From contig NZ_AXWT01000001.1 in the NCBI RefSeq assembly GCF_000482805.1, positions 1 through 18,955 on the forward strand: a stretch of DNA of 18,955 bases, in the 5' to 3' direction. Origin of the DNA: Deinococcus murrayi DSM 11303 (lineage in GTDB: Bacteria; Deinococcota; Deinococci; Deinococcales; Deinococcaceae). Shown here piece by piece: positions 1-10,846 of the stretch (positions are counted from its first letter, which is position 1; each line of letters begins with the position of its first letter). A program made the translations under genes and the position numbers. The notes under the pieces were generated by a model, which was not told the origin of the DNA, searched no databases, and saw only the letters and a program-made list of their open reading frames with translations.

Positions 1-282
<282 letters not shown>

Positions 283-287
<5 letters not shown>

Positions 288-1407
288 AGAGAGGGAACCG
301 CGTTTCATGCGTTCGTCTGGCGAGTTCAAGGCTGAGAAAGTCAGGCGCTCCATCCTCAAAGAGCGCAAACAGAAGGCGACCTTCGACCCGTCAAAGATTG
401 TCCGCTACCCGTTCAAGCCGTTTGACGTTCGCCGGGCCTACCTGAGCGCCGACATTGCCCCGCTCTTTTCAAGGCCAGCGCCAGAGCTTTTGCAAAATCA
501 CACGCCGGACAACGCCTATTTCATCACACGAGATATGGCGGATAACGCGGATGAAGGCGTGCCGTTCTATTTCTCTAGCGTTGTTGCCGATTACGACAGC
601 CTCGGCGGTCATGCACGGCACTTCCCCATCCTCCTCACCAACCCTCCGCCAACTCCAGACACCCTCTTTTCCTCTCCCCAACCCCAAACCCGCGCCAACC
701 TGTCGGCCCGTGCCCGCGCTTACCTGGCCGAACTGGGCGCACCCGACCCCGACTCGTCGCCGGCGGCGGCGGCGCTGCTGTGGCATCACGCGCTGGCGGT
801 GGGGTTTAGCGGGGCTTACCTGCGCGAGAACGCGGGCGGGGTGGCCGCCGACTGGCCGCGCATTCCGCTGCCCGCGTCGCTGGAGGCGCTGCGGGATTCG
901 GCGCGGCTGGGGGCGCGGGTGGCGGCGCTGCTGGACGACCCGGCGGCGGACACCGGGGCCGAGCTGGGGGCGGTGGGGCGGCTGAAACGGGTGGACGCGG
1001 CGCAGGCCGAGGCGCAGGGCTACGCGGTGCGGGCGGGGTGGGGCACCCTGCAACGCGGCAGCGTGGTGATGCCGGGGCGCGGGCGCACGACCGAACGGGC
1101 CGCGCCGCAGGGCCTGCCGCCAGAACTGGGCGAGCGGGTGCTGGACGTGGCCCTGAATGACGGTTGGGTGTGGGAAAACGTGCCGCTGAGCGTGTGGGGC
1201 TACACCGTGGGTGGGTATCAGGTGCTCAAGAAGTGGCTGAGCTACCGCGAGTTTGCCGTGCTGGGCCGGGCGCTGACGCTGGAAGAAGCCCGCGAGTTCA
1301 GCCGCATCGCCCGCAGGCTAGCGGCGCTGGTGCGGCTGGGGCCAGCGCTGGACGCGAACTACGCGGCGGTGCGGGGGGCGGTGTGGGGGTGGGGGTCCGG
1401 GAACTAG
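283..1407 (+). pseudogene. 3' fragment of a Type ISP restriction-modification gene (specificity end), apparently cut by the IS
   Basis: The open frame begins right after an in-frame TGA at 280-282; the first ATG is at 307, giving 366 residues. The content matches the C-terminal part of single-chain Type ISP enzymes (nuclease-helicase-methyltransferase-recognition): IVRYPFKPFDVRRAYLS near residues 32-48, GGHARHFPILL near 100-110, and [20 protein letters not shown] near the end, a hallmark of the target-recognition end. Family members are roughly 1000-1600 residues, so nuclease, helicase and methyltransferase parts are missing; they may lie beyond the IS. No Shine-Dalgarno precedes ATG 307, so it is probably not a natural start. 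GC is visibly lower before about 660 than after. The fragment converges on the desaturase gene with a 10-bp gap. Confidence 0.72.
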
Positions 1408-1417
1408 AGCGCAAAGC

Positions 1418-2815
1418 TCAGGAGGGGCGCTCCGCCAGCAGCCGGTCCACCAGCAGCGCCCCCCCCAGCACTGCCGGAATCCCGCCCCCCGGATGCACCC
1501 CGGTGCCCACCTGCCAGAACCGGGGATGCACGCGGTAGGGCTGCGGGTGCAGGGGGCCGCCGCGCCAGGCGGGGAGGGCCAAGCCGTAAATCGCGCCGCC
1601 GGGGTGCCCACCTGCCGCGTAGTGGGCCGGGGTCAGGGCCACGACGTCCCGCGCCGAGGCGAGCAGGCCGGGCACGCCGAGGAGGCGCTCGACCCGCCCC
1701 ACCTGAGCACGCACCCAGGGATGGTCCGGGCCGAGGTCGCGCCCGGTGGCGGGGGCAGTCAGCAGCACCGCGAGGCGGGGGCCGTCGGCGTGGACGAGGG
1801 CGAGGGTGTCCGGGGGAAGCGCCCCGGCCCGCATGGCCCCCCGAAAGGTCCCGAAGTCGGCGGGCGGCAGCACCGAGGTTGCGGGGAGGGGCGCAGGTCC
1901 CGGCAGCGCGGCATAGAGGGCCACCCCGCTCACGGTGCGCCGGGAGACGGGCGAGCGGACCGGGCGGCCCAGGAGGGCGGAGAGCCGCGCTGGGTCCAGG
2001 GCGCTCACGAGGAGGTCGTGACGGCGTTCCTCTCCGCCCCGCAGGGTCAGGGCCGCGCGGGCGGGGTCGACCCGCACGACCTCGGCCCCCTCCTCCACCC
2101 GCACCCCTCGCGCCCGCCCCAGCGCGAGCAGGGTGTCCAGCAGCGCCCCCATGCCAGCGGCGGGCCGCGACACGTCTCCGGCGACGAAGGCCGGAAGCAG
2201 GGCGTAGAGGGCGGGGGCGTCCCCTGGGGCGAGGCCCGCGTTCAGGGCGTGCGTGGCCACCGCATGCGCGAGGGCCGGGGGCAGCCGCCGCGAGCGCACC
2301 CAGCCCAAAGCGGTGAGGTGCCCCCCGGTCGCTCGGAAGAGGGCCGCACCCCCCTGCCGGAAGGCCGGGTCGCTCAGGCGGGGCGGGGTGGTTAGCAGCG
2401 TGGTGAGGTGCGCTGACAGCGCCCGCGCCGGGGCTGCGTACTCGCCCCAGGCCGCGTGCAGCGGGTGCCCCGGCGGAACGGGCAGCGGCACCGTCCCAAA
2501 GGGCGTGTGGTGCAGCCCCAGGCCACCGGGGAGGGGGCGCAGCTCCAGGGGGTCGGCGGGTTCCTCCAAGCGGGCCAGGAACGCCCGCCAGACCTCCGGC
2601 AGGGTCAACAGGCTCGGCCCGGTGTCGAAGGCCAGCCCACCCACCTCCACCCGCCGCAGCTTGCCCCCAGCCCGGTCGCGCTCGTACACGGTGACCCGGT
2701 GCCCCCGGTGCGCCAACAGCGCGCCCAGGGCAAGGCCCGCCAGCCCCCCACCCAGAATCCCGATGGCTGAGGGCTGGCGGCTGGCCGCTGGCCGCTGACG
2801 GCTTTTCAAGGCCAC
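1418..2815 (-). CDS. CrtI/CrtD-family FAD-dependent carotenoid desaturase
   Basis: This is a flavoprotein oxidoreductase of the phytoene desaturase family. The N-terminus has the dinucleotide fold [15 protein letters not shown] followed by [15 protein letters not shown] and [11 protein letters not shown]. The C-terminus has [21 protein letters not shown], the family's conserved end motif. From about 465 residues it is slightly shorter than a typical CrtI (about 500), closer to CrtD-type 3',4'-desaturases; the exact reaction cannot be fixed by eye. The frame is open to 3025, but the sequence before the FAD fold overlaps the prenyltransferase and is not family-like. Starts GTG 2815 or TTG 2809 overlap the upstream stop and suit translational coupling. 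The first codons fall in a GGCTGGC-type word repeat (2765-2803). It is the second gene of the UbiA-desaturase operon. Confidence 0.78.
   Translation of the reverse strand: MALKSRQRPAASRQPSAIGILGGGLAGLALGALLAHRGHRVTVYERDRAGGKLRRVEVGGLAFDTGPSLLTLPEVWRAFLARLEEPADPLELRPLPGGLGLHHTPFGTVPLPVPPGHPLHAAWGEYAAPARALSAHLTTLLTTPPRLSDPAFRQGGAALFRATGGHLTALGWVRSRRLPPALAHAVATHALNAGLAPGDAPALYALLPAFVAGDVSRPAAGMGALLDTLLALGRARGVRVEEGAEVVRVDPARAALTLRGGEERRHDLLVSALDPARLSALLGRPVRSPVSRRTVSGVALYAALPGPAPLPATSVLPPADFGTFRGAMRAGALPPDTLALVHADGPRLAVLLTAPATGRDLGPDHPWVRAQVGRVERLLGVPGLLASARDVVALTPAHYAAGGHPGGAIYGLALPAWRGGPLHPQPYRVHPRFWQVGTGVHPGGGIPAVLGGALLVDRLLAERPS
2765..2803. repeat. GGCTGG/GCTGGCC word repeat at the prenyltransferase-desaturase junction
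   Basis: The plus strand shows successive related words: GGCTGAGGGCTGGCGGCTGG, then CCGCTGGCCGCTGACGGC. These are iterations of a 7-8 base unit of the form GGCTGGC/GGCTGAC. They lie between the stop of the prenyltransferase and the FAD motif of the desaturase. They therefore encode the odd N-terminal residues [13 protein letters not shown] of the desaturase. The composition resembles short repeats commonly seen between Deinococcus genes. Confidence 0.5.
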
Positions 2816-3717
2816 AGCCCCCGCGCCAGCAGGTACACGAGCGGCACCCCCGCGACCGTGCCCACCAGCCAGGGCGAGAGGATGCTCAGGGGATAGAGCC
2901 GGGCGGCCCGCTGGGGGGTGGGCGAGCGGTGCAGCGCGAGCGCGAGGCCCCCGCACACCCCCCACAGGGCGAGGGCGGTGAGGCGCGACACGGGCCACAG
3001 CAGCGCTCCCGCGAGGCCGAACCACCCCAGGGCGTAGAGGGCGGTGCCGCGCACCCCCAGCGTGGTCGCCACCGTCCGCACCCCGGCGGCGCGGTCGGCG
3101 GGCACGTCCTGCGCGGCGTCAAAGGCGTGCTTGCCGACGGCGTAAGCCATCAGGGCAGCGAGGGGCAGCGCGGGCACAGGGTCCCCCAGCGCCAGCGCCG
3201 GAAGCGCGAGGGGCAGCGCGTAGGCCACGTTGCTCAGGCCGTCGAGAAAGGGCCGGGCCTTGAGCCGCACCGGGGGCACGCTGTAGGCCGCAAACAGCAG
3301 GGCCGAGAGCAGCAGCGCGGCCAAGGCGGCGGGCGGCAACAGCAGCCCCAGCACCGCCAGAAACGGCCCGTTGACGAGCAGCACCGCCCGGAGCAGCGGC
3401 CTTTCCTCGCCGGACCGCAGCCGCGCCCCCTGCCAGCCTCCCTTGCGTGCCGAAGCGGCGTCCTCCTCGCGGTCGGCGAGGTCGTTGAGGCCGTAAATCA
3501 GCAGGTTAAAGGGCAGGGTGAGGTACGCGAGCAGCGCGAGCAGCCCCGGTTCCAGGGTCCACAGCCGCCCGGTGAGCCACAGTCCCACCACGAGCGGCCC
3601 CACCGTATTGACCCACAGGGCGGGGCGCGACACGGCGAGCAAGCGGCGCAGGGTCAGGGGAGCAGGAAGAGTCAGGGAATGCATCGGGGAGGGCGAACGC
3701 AGGTCGCTGCTCGGCAT
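2806..3717 (-). CDS. UbiA-family membrane prenyltransferase, lycopene-elongase-like
   Basis: This integral membrane protein of 303 residues has about eight or nine hydrophobic segments and both aspartate-rich UbiA motifs: NDLADREED (N78, D79, D82, D86) and [13 protein letters not shown] (D200, D204, D208). These bind Mg-diphosphate of the prenyl donor. The first motif is followed by [11 protein letters not shown] and the second by VRTVATTLG, which resemble carotenoid elongases (CrtEb/LyeJ type) more than ubiquinone or menaquinone enzymes. That subfamily call is inference; a quinone or other lipid role remains possible. Alternative start ATG 3681 (291 residues) may be the real one, because a TAGAAT box at 3716-3721 overlaps ATG 3717. 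It precedes the CrtI/CrtD-type gene with overlapping stop and start, so the two probably act in one pathway. Confidence 0.75.
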   Translation of the reverse strand: MPSSDLRSPSPMHSLTLPAPLTLRRLLAVSRPALWVNTVGPLVVGLWLTGRLWTLEPGLLALLAYLTLPFNLLIYGLNDLADREEDAASARKGGWQGARLRSGEERPLLRAVLLVNGPFLAVLGLLLPPAALAALLLSALLFAAYSVPPVRLKARPFLDGLSNVAYALPLALPALALGDPVPALPLAALMAYAVGKHAFDAAQDVPADRAAGVRTVATTLGVRGTALYALGWFGLAGALLWPVSRLTALALWGVCGGLALALHRSPTPQRAARLYPLSILSPWLVGTVAGVPLVYLLARGLWP

Positions 3718-3920
3718 TCTAGGGGGCCGGGGCCGGGACAGGTTGCCGCCCGGTCCGGCGGCCCCAGGCTCCGGGGCGTGTCACCCTGAGCACGAGAAAC
3801 CTTACGGTCCGGTCGCGCCCGGCGTGGCCCAATAGAGCCGAGCCGCCGGGGTCTAGACTGCCTTGCTGCCCCCTTTCCCCCACCCCGCCGACTTCCCCCC
3901 GCGACTGCTCCAGGAGCCTC
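3718..3920. promoter_or_regulatory. Divergent control region between the carotenoid operon and the CarH-like gene
   Basis: This 203-bp gene-free region separates divergent genes. On the minus strand, TAGAAT (3721-3716) is a good -10 candidate for the prenyltransferase operon. On the plus strand, TAGACT (3854-3859) is a -10 candidate for the CarH-like gene, whose Shine-Dalgarno AGGAG is at 3912-3916. Neither has a convincing -35. CarH-family repressors usually bind operators at their own and carotenoid promoters, so an operator is expected here. I could not identify a clear palindrome by eye. Confidence 0.4.
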
Positions 3921-4868
3921 ATGCCCGAAGACACCCTGCCCGACACCACCCCCCTCTTCACGGCTGCCGAGGCCGAGATGCGCACCGGGGTGCCCGCCGC
4001 CACGCTGCGGCAGTGGGAACGGCGCTACGGCATTCCGGCTCCGGCCCGCAGCGCGAGCGGCTACCGGATGTATTCGCCCCTTGACCTCGCGCAGATAGAG
4101 CAAATGCAAGCCCTCTTGCAAGCGGGGGTGCCCGTCAGCCGCGCCGCCGAACTCGCCCGGCAAGAACAGCGCCGCGCCACCCCGGCCCCCGCCCCGCCGC
4201 CCCCCACCCCGCAGCAGCGGCTTTCCGGCGAGTTGTTGGGGGCGCTGCTGCGGCCTGACCTGGAACGGGCGGCGGCGGTTCTCAGTGAGGCGCACGCGCA
4301 GTTTCCGGTCGAAGAGGTGGTGCTGGGGGTGATCGCCCCCACGCTGGTCGAAATCGGCACCCTCTGGGCGCGGGGCGAGATTACGGTCGCGCACGAGCAT
4401 CAGGCCAGCGCCTACCTGCGCGGGCGGCTGATGGGGCTGCTTGACCTCGCGGGCCGCGCCGAGTTTGGACCGCGGGTGCTGGCGGCCTGTGCTCCCGGCG
4501 AGCGGCACGAGATTGGATTGCTCATTTTGGTGCTGCTGCTGCGCCGCCGGGGGGTGCAGGCCGAGTATCTGGGGGCTGACCTGCCCCTGGCCGACCTCGC
4601 CGCCTATGCCCGGCAGCGCCCCGCCGACGCTGTGCTGCTGGCCCTCAACGGCGAGTGGGCACTGGAACCTACCCGCGCCCAGCTCGTTGCCCTGCGGGGG
4701 CTGAGGGTCCCCATCTTTTACGGCGGCGGGCTGCTCAATCTGCGGCCCGCCCTCGCCACCGAACTCGGCGGGCACTTTGCCGGAGCGGACGCGGCGCGAG
4801 CTGCCGACACCATCGTCGCGGCGCTGCGCCCCGGCGCACCCCACCCCGGCAAGCAGGAGGAGCCATGA
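3921..4868 (+). CDS. carH: CarH/LitR-type B12-dependent photoreceptor repressor (MerR family)
   Basis: This is a 315-residue transcriptional repressor that senses light through adenosylcobalamin. Domains in order: MerR DNA-binding winged helix (about 10-80; [13 protein letters not shown] and [14 protein letters not shown]), a proline-rich linker (about 88-98), a helical-bundle B12-capping domain (about 100-175), then the cobalamin-binding Rossmann domain. Light-sensing residues of the family are present: W149 with E159-H160 ten residues on (W-x9-EH), and E194-R-H196-E-I-G199 (ExHxxG), where H196 would be the lower axial ligand of cobalt. In known CarH proteins, AdoCbl in the dark assembles a DNA-bound tetramer and light dissolves it, releasing carotenoid genes. 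The start has a good Shine-Dalgarno (AGGAG, 4 nt spacing). It diverges from the prenyltransferase-desaturase operon and overlaps the next gene by ATGA. Confidence 0.88.
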   Translation: MPEDTLPDTTPLFTAAEAEMRTGVPAATLRQWERRYGIPAPARSASGYRMYSPLDLAQIEQMQALLQAGVPVSRAAELARQEQRRATPAPAPPPPTPQQRLSGELLGALLRPDLERAAAVLSEAHAQFPVEEVVLGVIAPTLVEIGTLWARGEITVAHEHQASAYLRGRLMGLLDLAGRAEFGPRVLAACAPGERHEIGLLILVLLLRRRGVQAEYLGADLPLADLAAYARQRPADAVLLALNGEWALEPTRAQLVALRGLRVPIFYGGGLLNLRPALATELGGHFAGADAARAADTIVAALRPGAPHPGKQEEP

Positions 4869-5743
4869 AGATTCTGGTCACCGGAGCGAGTGGATTTGTG
4901 GGGCGGGCCATCGTCGCCGAACTCGTGCGGCGCGGGCATGAGGTCACGGCGGGGTCCCGCCGGGGCACCGATTTGCCGAGTGCGCCCGGCGTGGCCCTGG
5001 ACGTGACGGACCCCGCCAGCGTGCGGCGGGCGGTCGAAGCAACCCAGCCGGAAGCGCTCGTGCACCTCGTCGGCATCATCGCGGAGGAAGGCACCCAGAC
5101 CTTTCAGCGGGTGCACGTCGAAGGCACCCGGCACGTGCTCGCGGCGGCTCCGCGCCCGGTGCGCTACCTGCACATGAGCGCCCTGGGCGCGGACGAGGCA
5201 AGTAAAAGCGGGTACAGCCGCTCCAAGGCTCAGGCCGAAGCGCTGGTGCGGGCCAGCGGACTGGACTGGACCATCTTTCGGCCCAGCCTGATTTTTGGCC
5301 CCGGCGACGACTTCTTCGGGCGGGTGCTGCGCGACCTCGTGAGCACAGCTCCGGTCGTGCCCCAAATCGGCCAGGGGCAGTTTCCCTTTCGGCCTATCAG
5401 CGTGGAGGACGTGGCGCTGGCCTTTGCGGGGGCGCTGGACCGCCCGGAGACGGTGGGGCAAACCTACGAGCTGACTGGCCCGGAGGAATACACCTTCCGC
5501 GAGCTGCTGGAACTGGAGCTGGGGGCGCTCGGCAAGCGCAAGCCCATCGTGCCCGTGCCCCTCGCGCTGATGGACCTCGCCGTTCCCCTGATGGGCCTGT
5601 TGCCCAAGCCCCCCATCACCCGCGACCAGTACGCGATGCTCAAGGCCGGGAACACCGCCCCCCCCGACCGCTCCCGCGACACCTTTGACCTCCCGCTGCG
5701 GCGGCTGCCCGATGCGCTGCCGGAGATTTTAGGGCGGCGCTGA
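4865..5743 (+). CDS. NDUFA9-like atypical short-chain dehydrogenase/epimerase family protein
   Basis: This 292-residue protein has an NAD(P)-binding Rossmann fold: N-terminal VTGASGFVG (G7, G10, G13), DVTDP near residue 46, and a Y117-x3-K121 pair (YSRSK). The [11 protein letters not shown] and [10 protein letters not shown] segments are typical of the complex I NDUFA9-like and nucleoside-diphosphate-sugar epimerase-like group. Substrate is unknown; many members bind NADPH with a structural or assembly role. ATG 4865 is chosen because it overlaps the CarH stop (ATGA) and follows AGGAGGAG at 4 nt. This coupling implies co-expression with the photoreceptor and a possible link to redox or pigment metabolism. 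It ends tail-to-tail, 12 bp from the phosphoribosyltransferase stop. Confidence 0.82.
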   Translation: MKILVTGASGFVGRAIVAELVRRGHEVTAGSRRGTDLPSAPGVALDVTDPASVRRAVEATQPEALVHLVGIIAEEGTQTFQRVHVEGTRHVLAAAPRPVRYLHMSALGADEASKSGYSRSKAQAEALVRASGLDWTIFRPSLIFGPGDDFFGRVLRDLVSTAPVVPQIGQGQFPFRPISVEDVALAFAGALDRPETVGQTYELTGPEEYTFRELLELELGALGKRKPIVPVPLALMDLAVPLMGLLPKPPITRDQYAMLKAGNTAPPDRSRDTFDLPLRRLPDALPEILGRR

Positions 5744-5755
5744 GGCCCCCTAGGC

Positions 5756-6328
5756 TCAGAGGCTCTTGGGCAGCTCCTGCAAGTAAGTGACGGGCAGGGT
5801 GCTCTCGCCCTGTTTGAAGGCGGCGAGGTACCCGACGAGCCTGCCCCCAGCGCGTTCCACCAAGCGGGCGAGGGCCTGCGCCGTGCCCCCCGACGCAATC
5901 ACATCCTGCACGACGAGCACCCCCCTGCCGCGCAGCCGGGCCGCGTGGGGACCGTCCAGCCACAGGGTTTCGGCCACGCCCATGGTCATGCTGGGCACGT
6001 CCTGAATCAGGGGGTTTTGCATGTAGGTGCGGCGCTTTTTGCGGGCCACGACGTAGGGAATGCCAGAGCGGTCGCTGAGTTCGTGGGCGAGGGGCACGGC
6101 GTTGGTGACCACCGTCAGCAGCACTTCGGTGCTCGGCGGAATCCGGGACAGGAGGGCTTCGGCGACGGCGTTGGTGAACTCGCTGTCGCCCAGAAACTCG
6201 ACGAGGGGCACCCGCCCCACGCTGCCCACCCGCACGGTAGGAAGCTCGCGGGTGACGGTTCCGACGGTGACGCGCAGGCCGGGGTGCTGGGGGCCAGTCG
6301 GGGCAGCGGGGGCAGGAGTAGAGGTCAT
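5756..6328 (-). CDS. Type I phosphoribosyltransferase, purine (Apt/Xpt-like), divergent copy
   Basis: This 190-residue protein of the type I phosphoribosyltransferase fold is expected to join a purine base to PRPP. It has [11 protein letters not shown] (near 96-106), a flexible-loop-like segment of the adenine/hypoxanthine group, and the PRPP loop [14 protein letters not shown] (137-150). The loop normally carries two adjacent acidic residues; here the first is Q141, followed by D142, so catalysis or PRPP binding may be altered. A Pro/Ala-rich tail of about 15 residues precedes the fold. It is the last gene of the operon starting with the HspR-like gene, 43 bp after its paralogue, with Shine-Dalgarno GGAGG ahead of ATG 6328. 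The two paralogues align over nearly full length but differ strongly. The purine substrate is not determinable here. Confidence 0.82.
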   Translation of the reverse strand: MTSTPAPAAPTGPQHPGLRVTVGTVTRELPTVRVGSVGRVPLVEFLGDSEFTNAVAEALLSRIPPSTEVLLTVVTNAVPLAHELSDRSGIPYVVARKKRRTYMQNPLIQDVPSMTMGVAETLWLDGPHAARLRGRGVLVVQDVIASGGTAQALARLVERAGGRLVGYLAAFKQGESTLPVTYLQELPKSL

Positions 6329-6371
6329 GGCCCTACCCTATCCTCCCGGCCCGGCCTGCGAAAAGGCAGCT

Positions 6372-6898
<527 letters not shown>

Positions 6899-6902
<4 letters not shown>

Positions 6903-7764
6903 GCGCCAAAGTGTAGCGCCCGCAGTCCGGGACCTGCCGCCTGCCCCAGCGCGACGACCGCCTCAACCCCCCGTGGCCCCAGCCGGGCCATAAACCCCGC
7001 ATCCTCGCGGGAGGACATCGCGCTGTCGAGGGCCACGCAGCGCCCGCCCCGGTAGGTCAGCGGCTCGCCGGGACCGGCAGAGGACCACCCGCCCCCCAGC
7101 AGCGCCACCGGGGTGTGCCCGTGCGCCAGCCGCTGCCCCCCAAAGGTGCTCAGCATGGCGGTGACCAGCGCCTCTCCGCCCGGCTCGGCAAAGGCGAAGC
7201 GGGCCGCGAACGCCCCCGCCAACTGCGCCCACGCCTGCGGGTCGTCCCCCCCCAAGCGGCGGCGCACGGCGGCATTGACGGCCTCGACGCTCTCTCCCAG
7301 TTCCAGGTACAGCGGGCTATCGGCGTGCACGAGCAGCCAGCGCCCGGCGCGGGCCAGGGCCGGACGCGCCGCGAGCCAGGCGAGGTCTGCATCATCCAGG
7401 CGCTCTAGGTCGGCGGGTTGGCCGCCATTTTCGAGCCAGTACTCGCGCAGGCCGCTGGGGTCGCGCCGCCGGGAGCCGAAGCGCCGCGCCCCCAGCAGCA
7501 TCACCTCGTGGTTGCCCAGCAGGGCGGTCACCCGTCCGCCCGCCCGCGGTGCCTGCACCTCCAGCGCCCGCACCAGCCGCACCACCTCTGCCCCGTCCGG
7601 CCCCCGGTCGAGGTAATCGCCCAGAAAGACGAGGTGGGCCGCGCCGCCCGTCCAGCCCGCGTCCTCCCCGATGAGGCCCGCCCCGCGCAGGAGTGCTCGC
7701 AACTTGCCGGGAACCCCATGCACGTCGCCCACCACCCAGAGGGGGGGCGCGGAACCCGCCGGGG

Positions 7765-7768
<4 letters not shown>
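6899..7768 (-). CDS. PPP-type metallophosphoesterase (calcineurin-like)
   Basis: This 289-residue phosphoesterase has all the two-metal motifs of the PPP/calcineurin fold: GDVHG (14-18), GDYLDRG (50-56), GNHE (85-88), H148-A-D150 and HGHTP (216-220). Proteins of this group act as protein Ser/Thr phosphatases or as dinucleoside tetraphosphatases (ApaH/PrpE-like), and sequence alone does not separate the two. No signal peptide is seen. It lies between an HspR-like regulator and two phosphoribosyltransferases; ATG 7768 overlaps the regulator's stop as ATGA and its own stop overlaps the next start as GTGA. That context makes a nucleotide-signal hydrolase attractive, since Ap4A-type molecules accumulate on heat shock, but this is inference. 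Confidence 0.85.
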
Positions 7769-8514
<746 letters not shown>

Positions 8515-8541
8515 ACGTGCCTTGAGTATACCGGAGGCAAC
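8515..8541 (-). promoter_or_regulatory. Promoter of the hspR-like operon with HAIR-like operator
   Basis: On the minus strand, TATACT at 8530-8525 is a good -10 box, 10 nt from the ATG. Read on the plus strand, CTTGAGT at 8521-8527 is an exact half of the known HspR-associated inverted repeat (CTTGAGT-N7-ACTCAAG). After a 7-nt spacer comes AGGCAAC (8535-8541), which matches the second half in only 4 of 7 positions. An HspR-type protein bound here would cover the -10 box, so autorepression is expected. No clear -35 hexamer was seen. Confidence 0.55.
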
Positions 8542-8594
8542 CTTTTTGAAGGTGGCCGGGGGTGGCAAAGGGCACCGGGGCGGCGCACCCCCGC

Positions 8595-8600
8595 TATCAT
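8595..8600 (+). promoter_or_regulatory. -10 box for a leaderless M20 peptidase transcript
   Basis: TATCAT lies six bases before ATG 8607. This TANNNT-to-start spacing is the arrangement reported for leaderless mRNAs in Deinococcus, so transcription probably begins at the start codon. No good -35 was found. It is 54 bp from the divergent HAIR-like half-site. Confidence 0.45.
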
Positions 8601-8606
8601 CCCCGC

Positions 8607-9971
<1,365 letters not shown>

Positions 9972-9975
9972 GGAG

Positions 9976-10053
9976 GCTCGTGGCGTGTGGCCCGTGGCTT
10001 GTAGGGAAGGCTCGGCCACTTTTCTCTACGCCACGAGCGACAAGCCACAAGCG
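9976..10053. repeat. Self-complementary GTGGC/GCCAC word repeat between the peptidase and purN
   Basis: The left arm (9976-10004) is built from GTGGC-type words and the right arm (10024-10053) from their complements. GCTCGTGGCGT at 9976-9986 is exactly complementary to 10028-10038. GTGGCTTGT at 9994-10002 is exactly complementary to 10040-10048. The two pairings run in crossing order, so in RNA they are either alternative hairpins or a pseudoknot. This fills most of the 97-bp intergenic gap. Confidence 0.7.
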
Positions 10054-10068
10054 TGCAGCGGGCCACCC

Positions 10069-10641
10069 ATGATTCTCGGCTTCCTCGCCTCCCACGGCGG
10101 CAGCGCGGCCCGCTTTCTGACCGAGGCTTGCCGGAACGGGCGGCTGAATGCCGTGCCTGTCGCCCTCGCGAGCAACAACAGCGGCAGCCCCGCGCTGGCC
10201 TGGGCGCGGGAGGCGGGGCTGCGGGCGGCGCACCTCAGCGCGGCGCGGTACCCGGACCCGGACGCGCTTGATGGGGCCATCCTGGCCTTCCTGCGGGGGG
10301 CGGGCGTCGACACCTTGGTCCTCAGCGGCTACATGAAGGCGCTGGGGCCGCAGGTACTCGCCGCCTACGCGGGCCGGGTGCTCAACATTCACCCCAGCCT
10401 GCTGCCCCGGCACGGCGGGCGCGGGATGTACGGCGACCGGGTGCACGCAGCGGTGCTGGCCGCCGGGGACCCAGAATCGGGCGCGACCGTCCACCTCGTC
10501 ACAGCGGGCATCGATGAGGGACCGGTGCTCGCGCAAGCGCGGGTGCCCGTGCTCCCCGGCGACACCGTGGAAAGCCTCAAGGCGCGGGTGCAGGCGATAG
10601 AAGGCGAGCTGCTCCTGGGGGCGCTGCGCGAGCTGGCCTGA
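10069..10641 (+). CDS. purN: Phosphoribosylglycinamide formyltransferase (GAR transformylase)
   Basis: This enzyme transfers a formyl group from 10-formyl-tetrahydrofolate to GAR in purine synthesis. It has 190 residues (E. coli PurN 212). The catalytic set is present: NIHPSLLP with N106 and H108, and [16 protein letters not shown] with D149, corresponding to N106/H108/D144 of E. coli. The N-terminal [12 protein letters not shown] segment fits the phosphate-binding loop. I use ATG 10069 because the upstream in-frame residues from 9985 are encoded by the word-repeat spacer and are not PurN-like. No strong Shine-Dalgarno is seen. A hydrolase-type PurU is excluded by the lack of an ACT domain. 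tRNA-Ser follows 40 bp downstream. Confidence 0.9.
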   Translation: MILGFLASHGGSAARFLTEACRNGRLNAVPVALASNNSGSPALAWAREAGLRAAHLSAARYPDPDALDGAILAFLRGAGVDTLVLSGYMKALGPQVLAAYAGRVLNIHPSLLPRHGGRGMYGDRVHAAVLAAGDPESGATVHLVTAGIDEGPVLAQARVPVLPGDTVESLKARVQAIEGELLLGALRELA

Positions 10642-10643
10642 TT

Positions 10644-10671
10644 TGCATTTTGTGACCTCAGCCGCTAAGCT
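10644..10671 (+). promoter_or_regulatory. Putative tRNA-Ser promoter
   Basis: TTGCAT (10644-10649) and TAAGCT (10666-10671) are separated by 16 bp. They would start transcription a few bases ahead of the tRNA. The match to consensus is moderate; read-through from purN is an alternative. Confidence 0.35.
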
Positions 10672-10672
10672 T

Positions 10673-10771
<99 letters not shown>

Positions 10772-10776
10772 CAGCA

Positions 10777-10824
10777 GGAGAGGGGACCGCCGCAAGCGCG
10801 TGACGGTCCCCTCTCCCCTTTTTT
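10777..10824 (+). terminator. Intrinsic terminator after tRNA-Ser
   Basis: GGAGAGGGGACCG (10777-10789) and CGGTCCCCTCTCC (10804-10816) form a perfect 13-bp stem with a 14-nt loop. A six-T run follows at 10819-10824. It sits 5 bp after the CCA end. The opposite strand lacks a T run after the stem, so it should work mainly on the plus strand, although the MFS gene also ends here. Confidence 0.93.
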
Positions 10825-10846
10825 CCTGTTTCCTGGACGGGGCAGC

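Noticed and set aside
2816..3025. Longer N-terminus for the desaturase starting at 3025
   Set aside because: The residues overlap the prenyltransferase coding region and contain no family-like sequence; the FAD fold begins near 2770.
3718..3920. B12 riboswitch upstream of the CarH or prenyltransferase gene
   Set aside because: I see no B12-box-like conserved segment or elaborate paired structure, and the region is short and divergent.
3672..4844. 390-codon minus-strand frame opposite the CarH gene
   Set aside because: It has no recognisable domain, while the other strand has every CarH motif.
5739..5762. Short palindrome (CTGAG ... CTCAG) between the convergent SDR and phosphoribosyltransferase stops as a terminator
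   Set aside because: Only five base pairs match cleanly and there is no T run on either strand.
8515..8568. Upstream ATG 8568 for the HspR-like gene
   Set aside because: It would place the likely TATACT -10 box and the HAIR-like half-site inside the coding region; ATG 8514 fits the promoter spacing.
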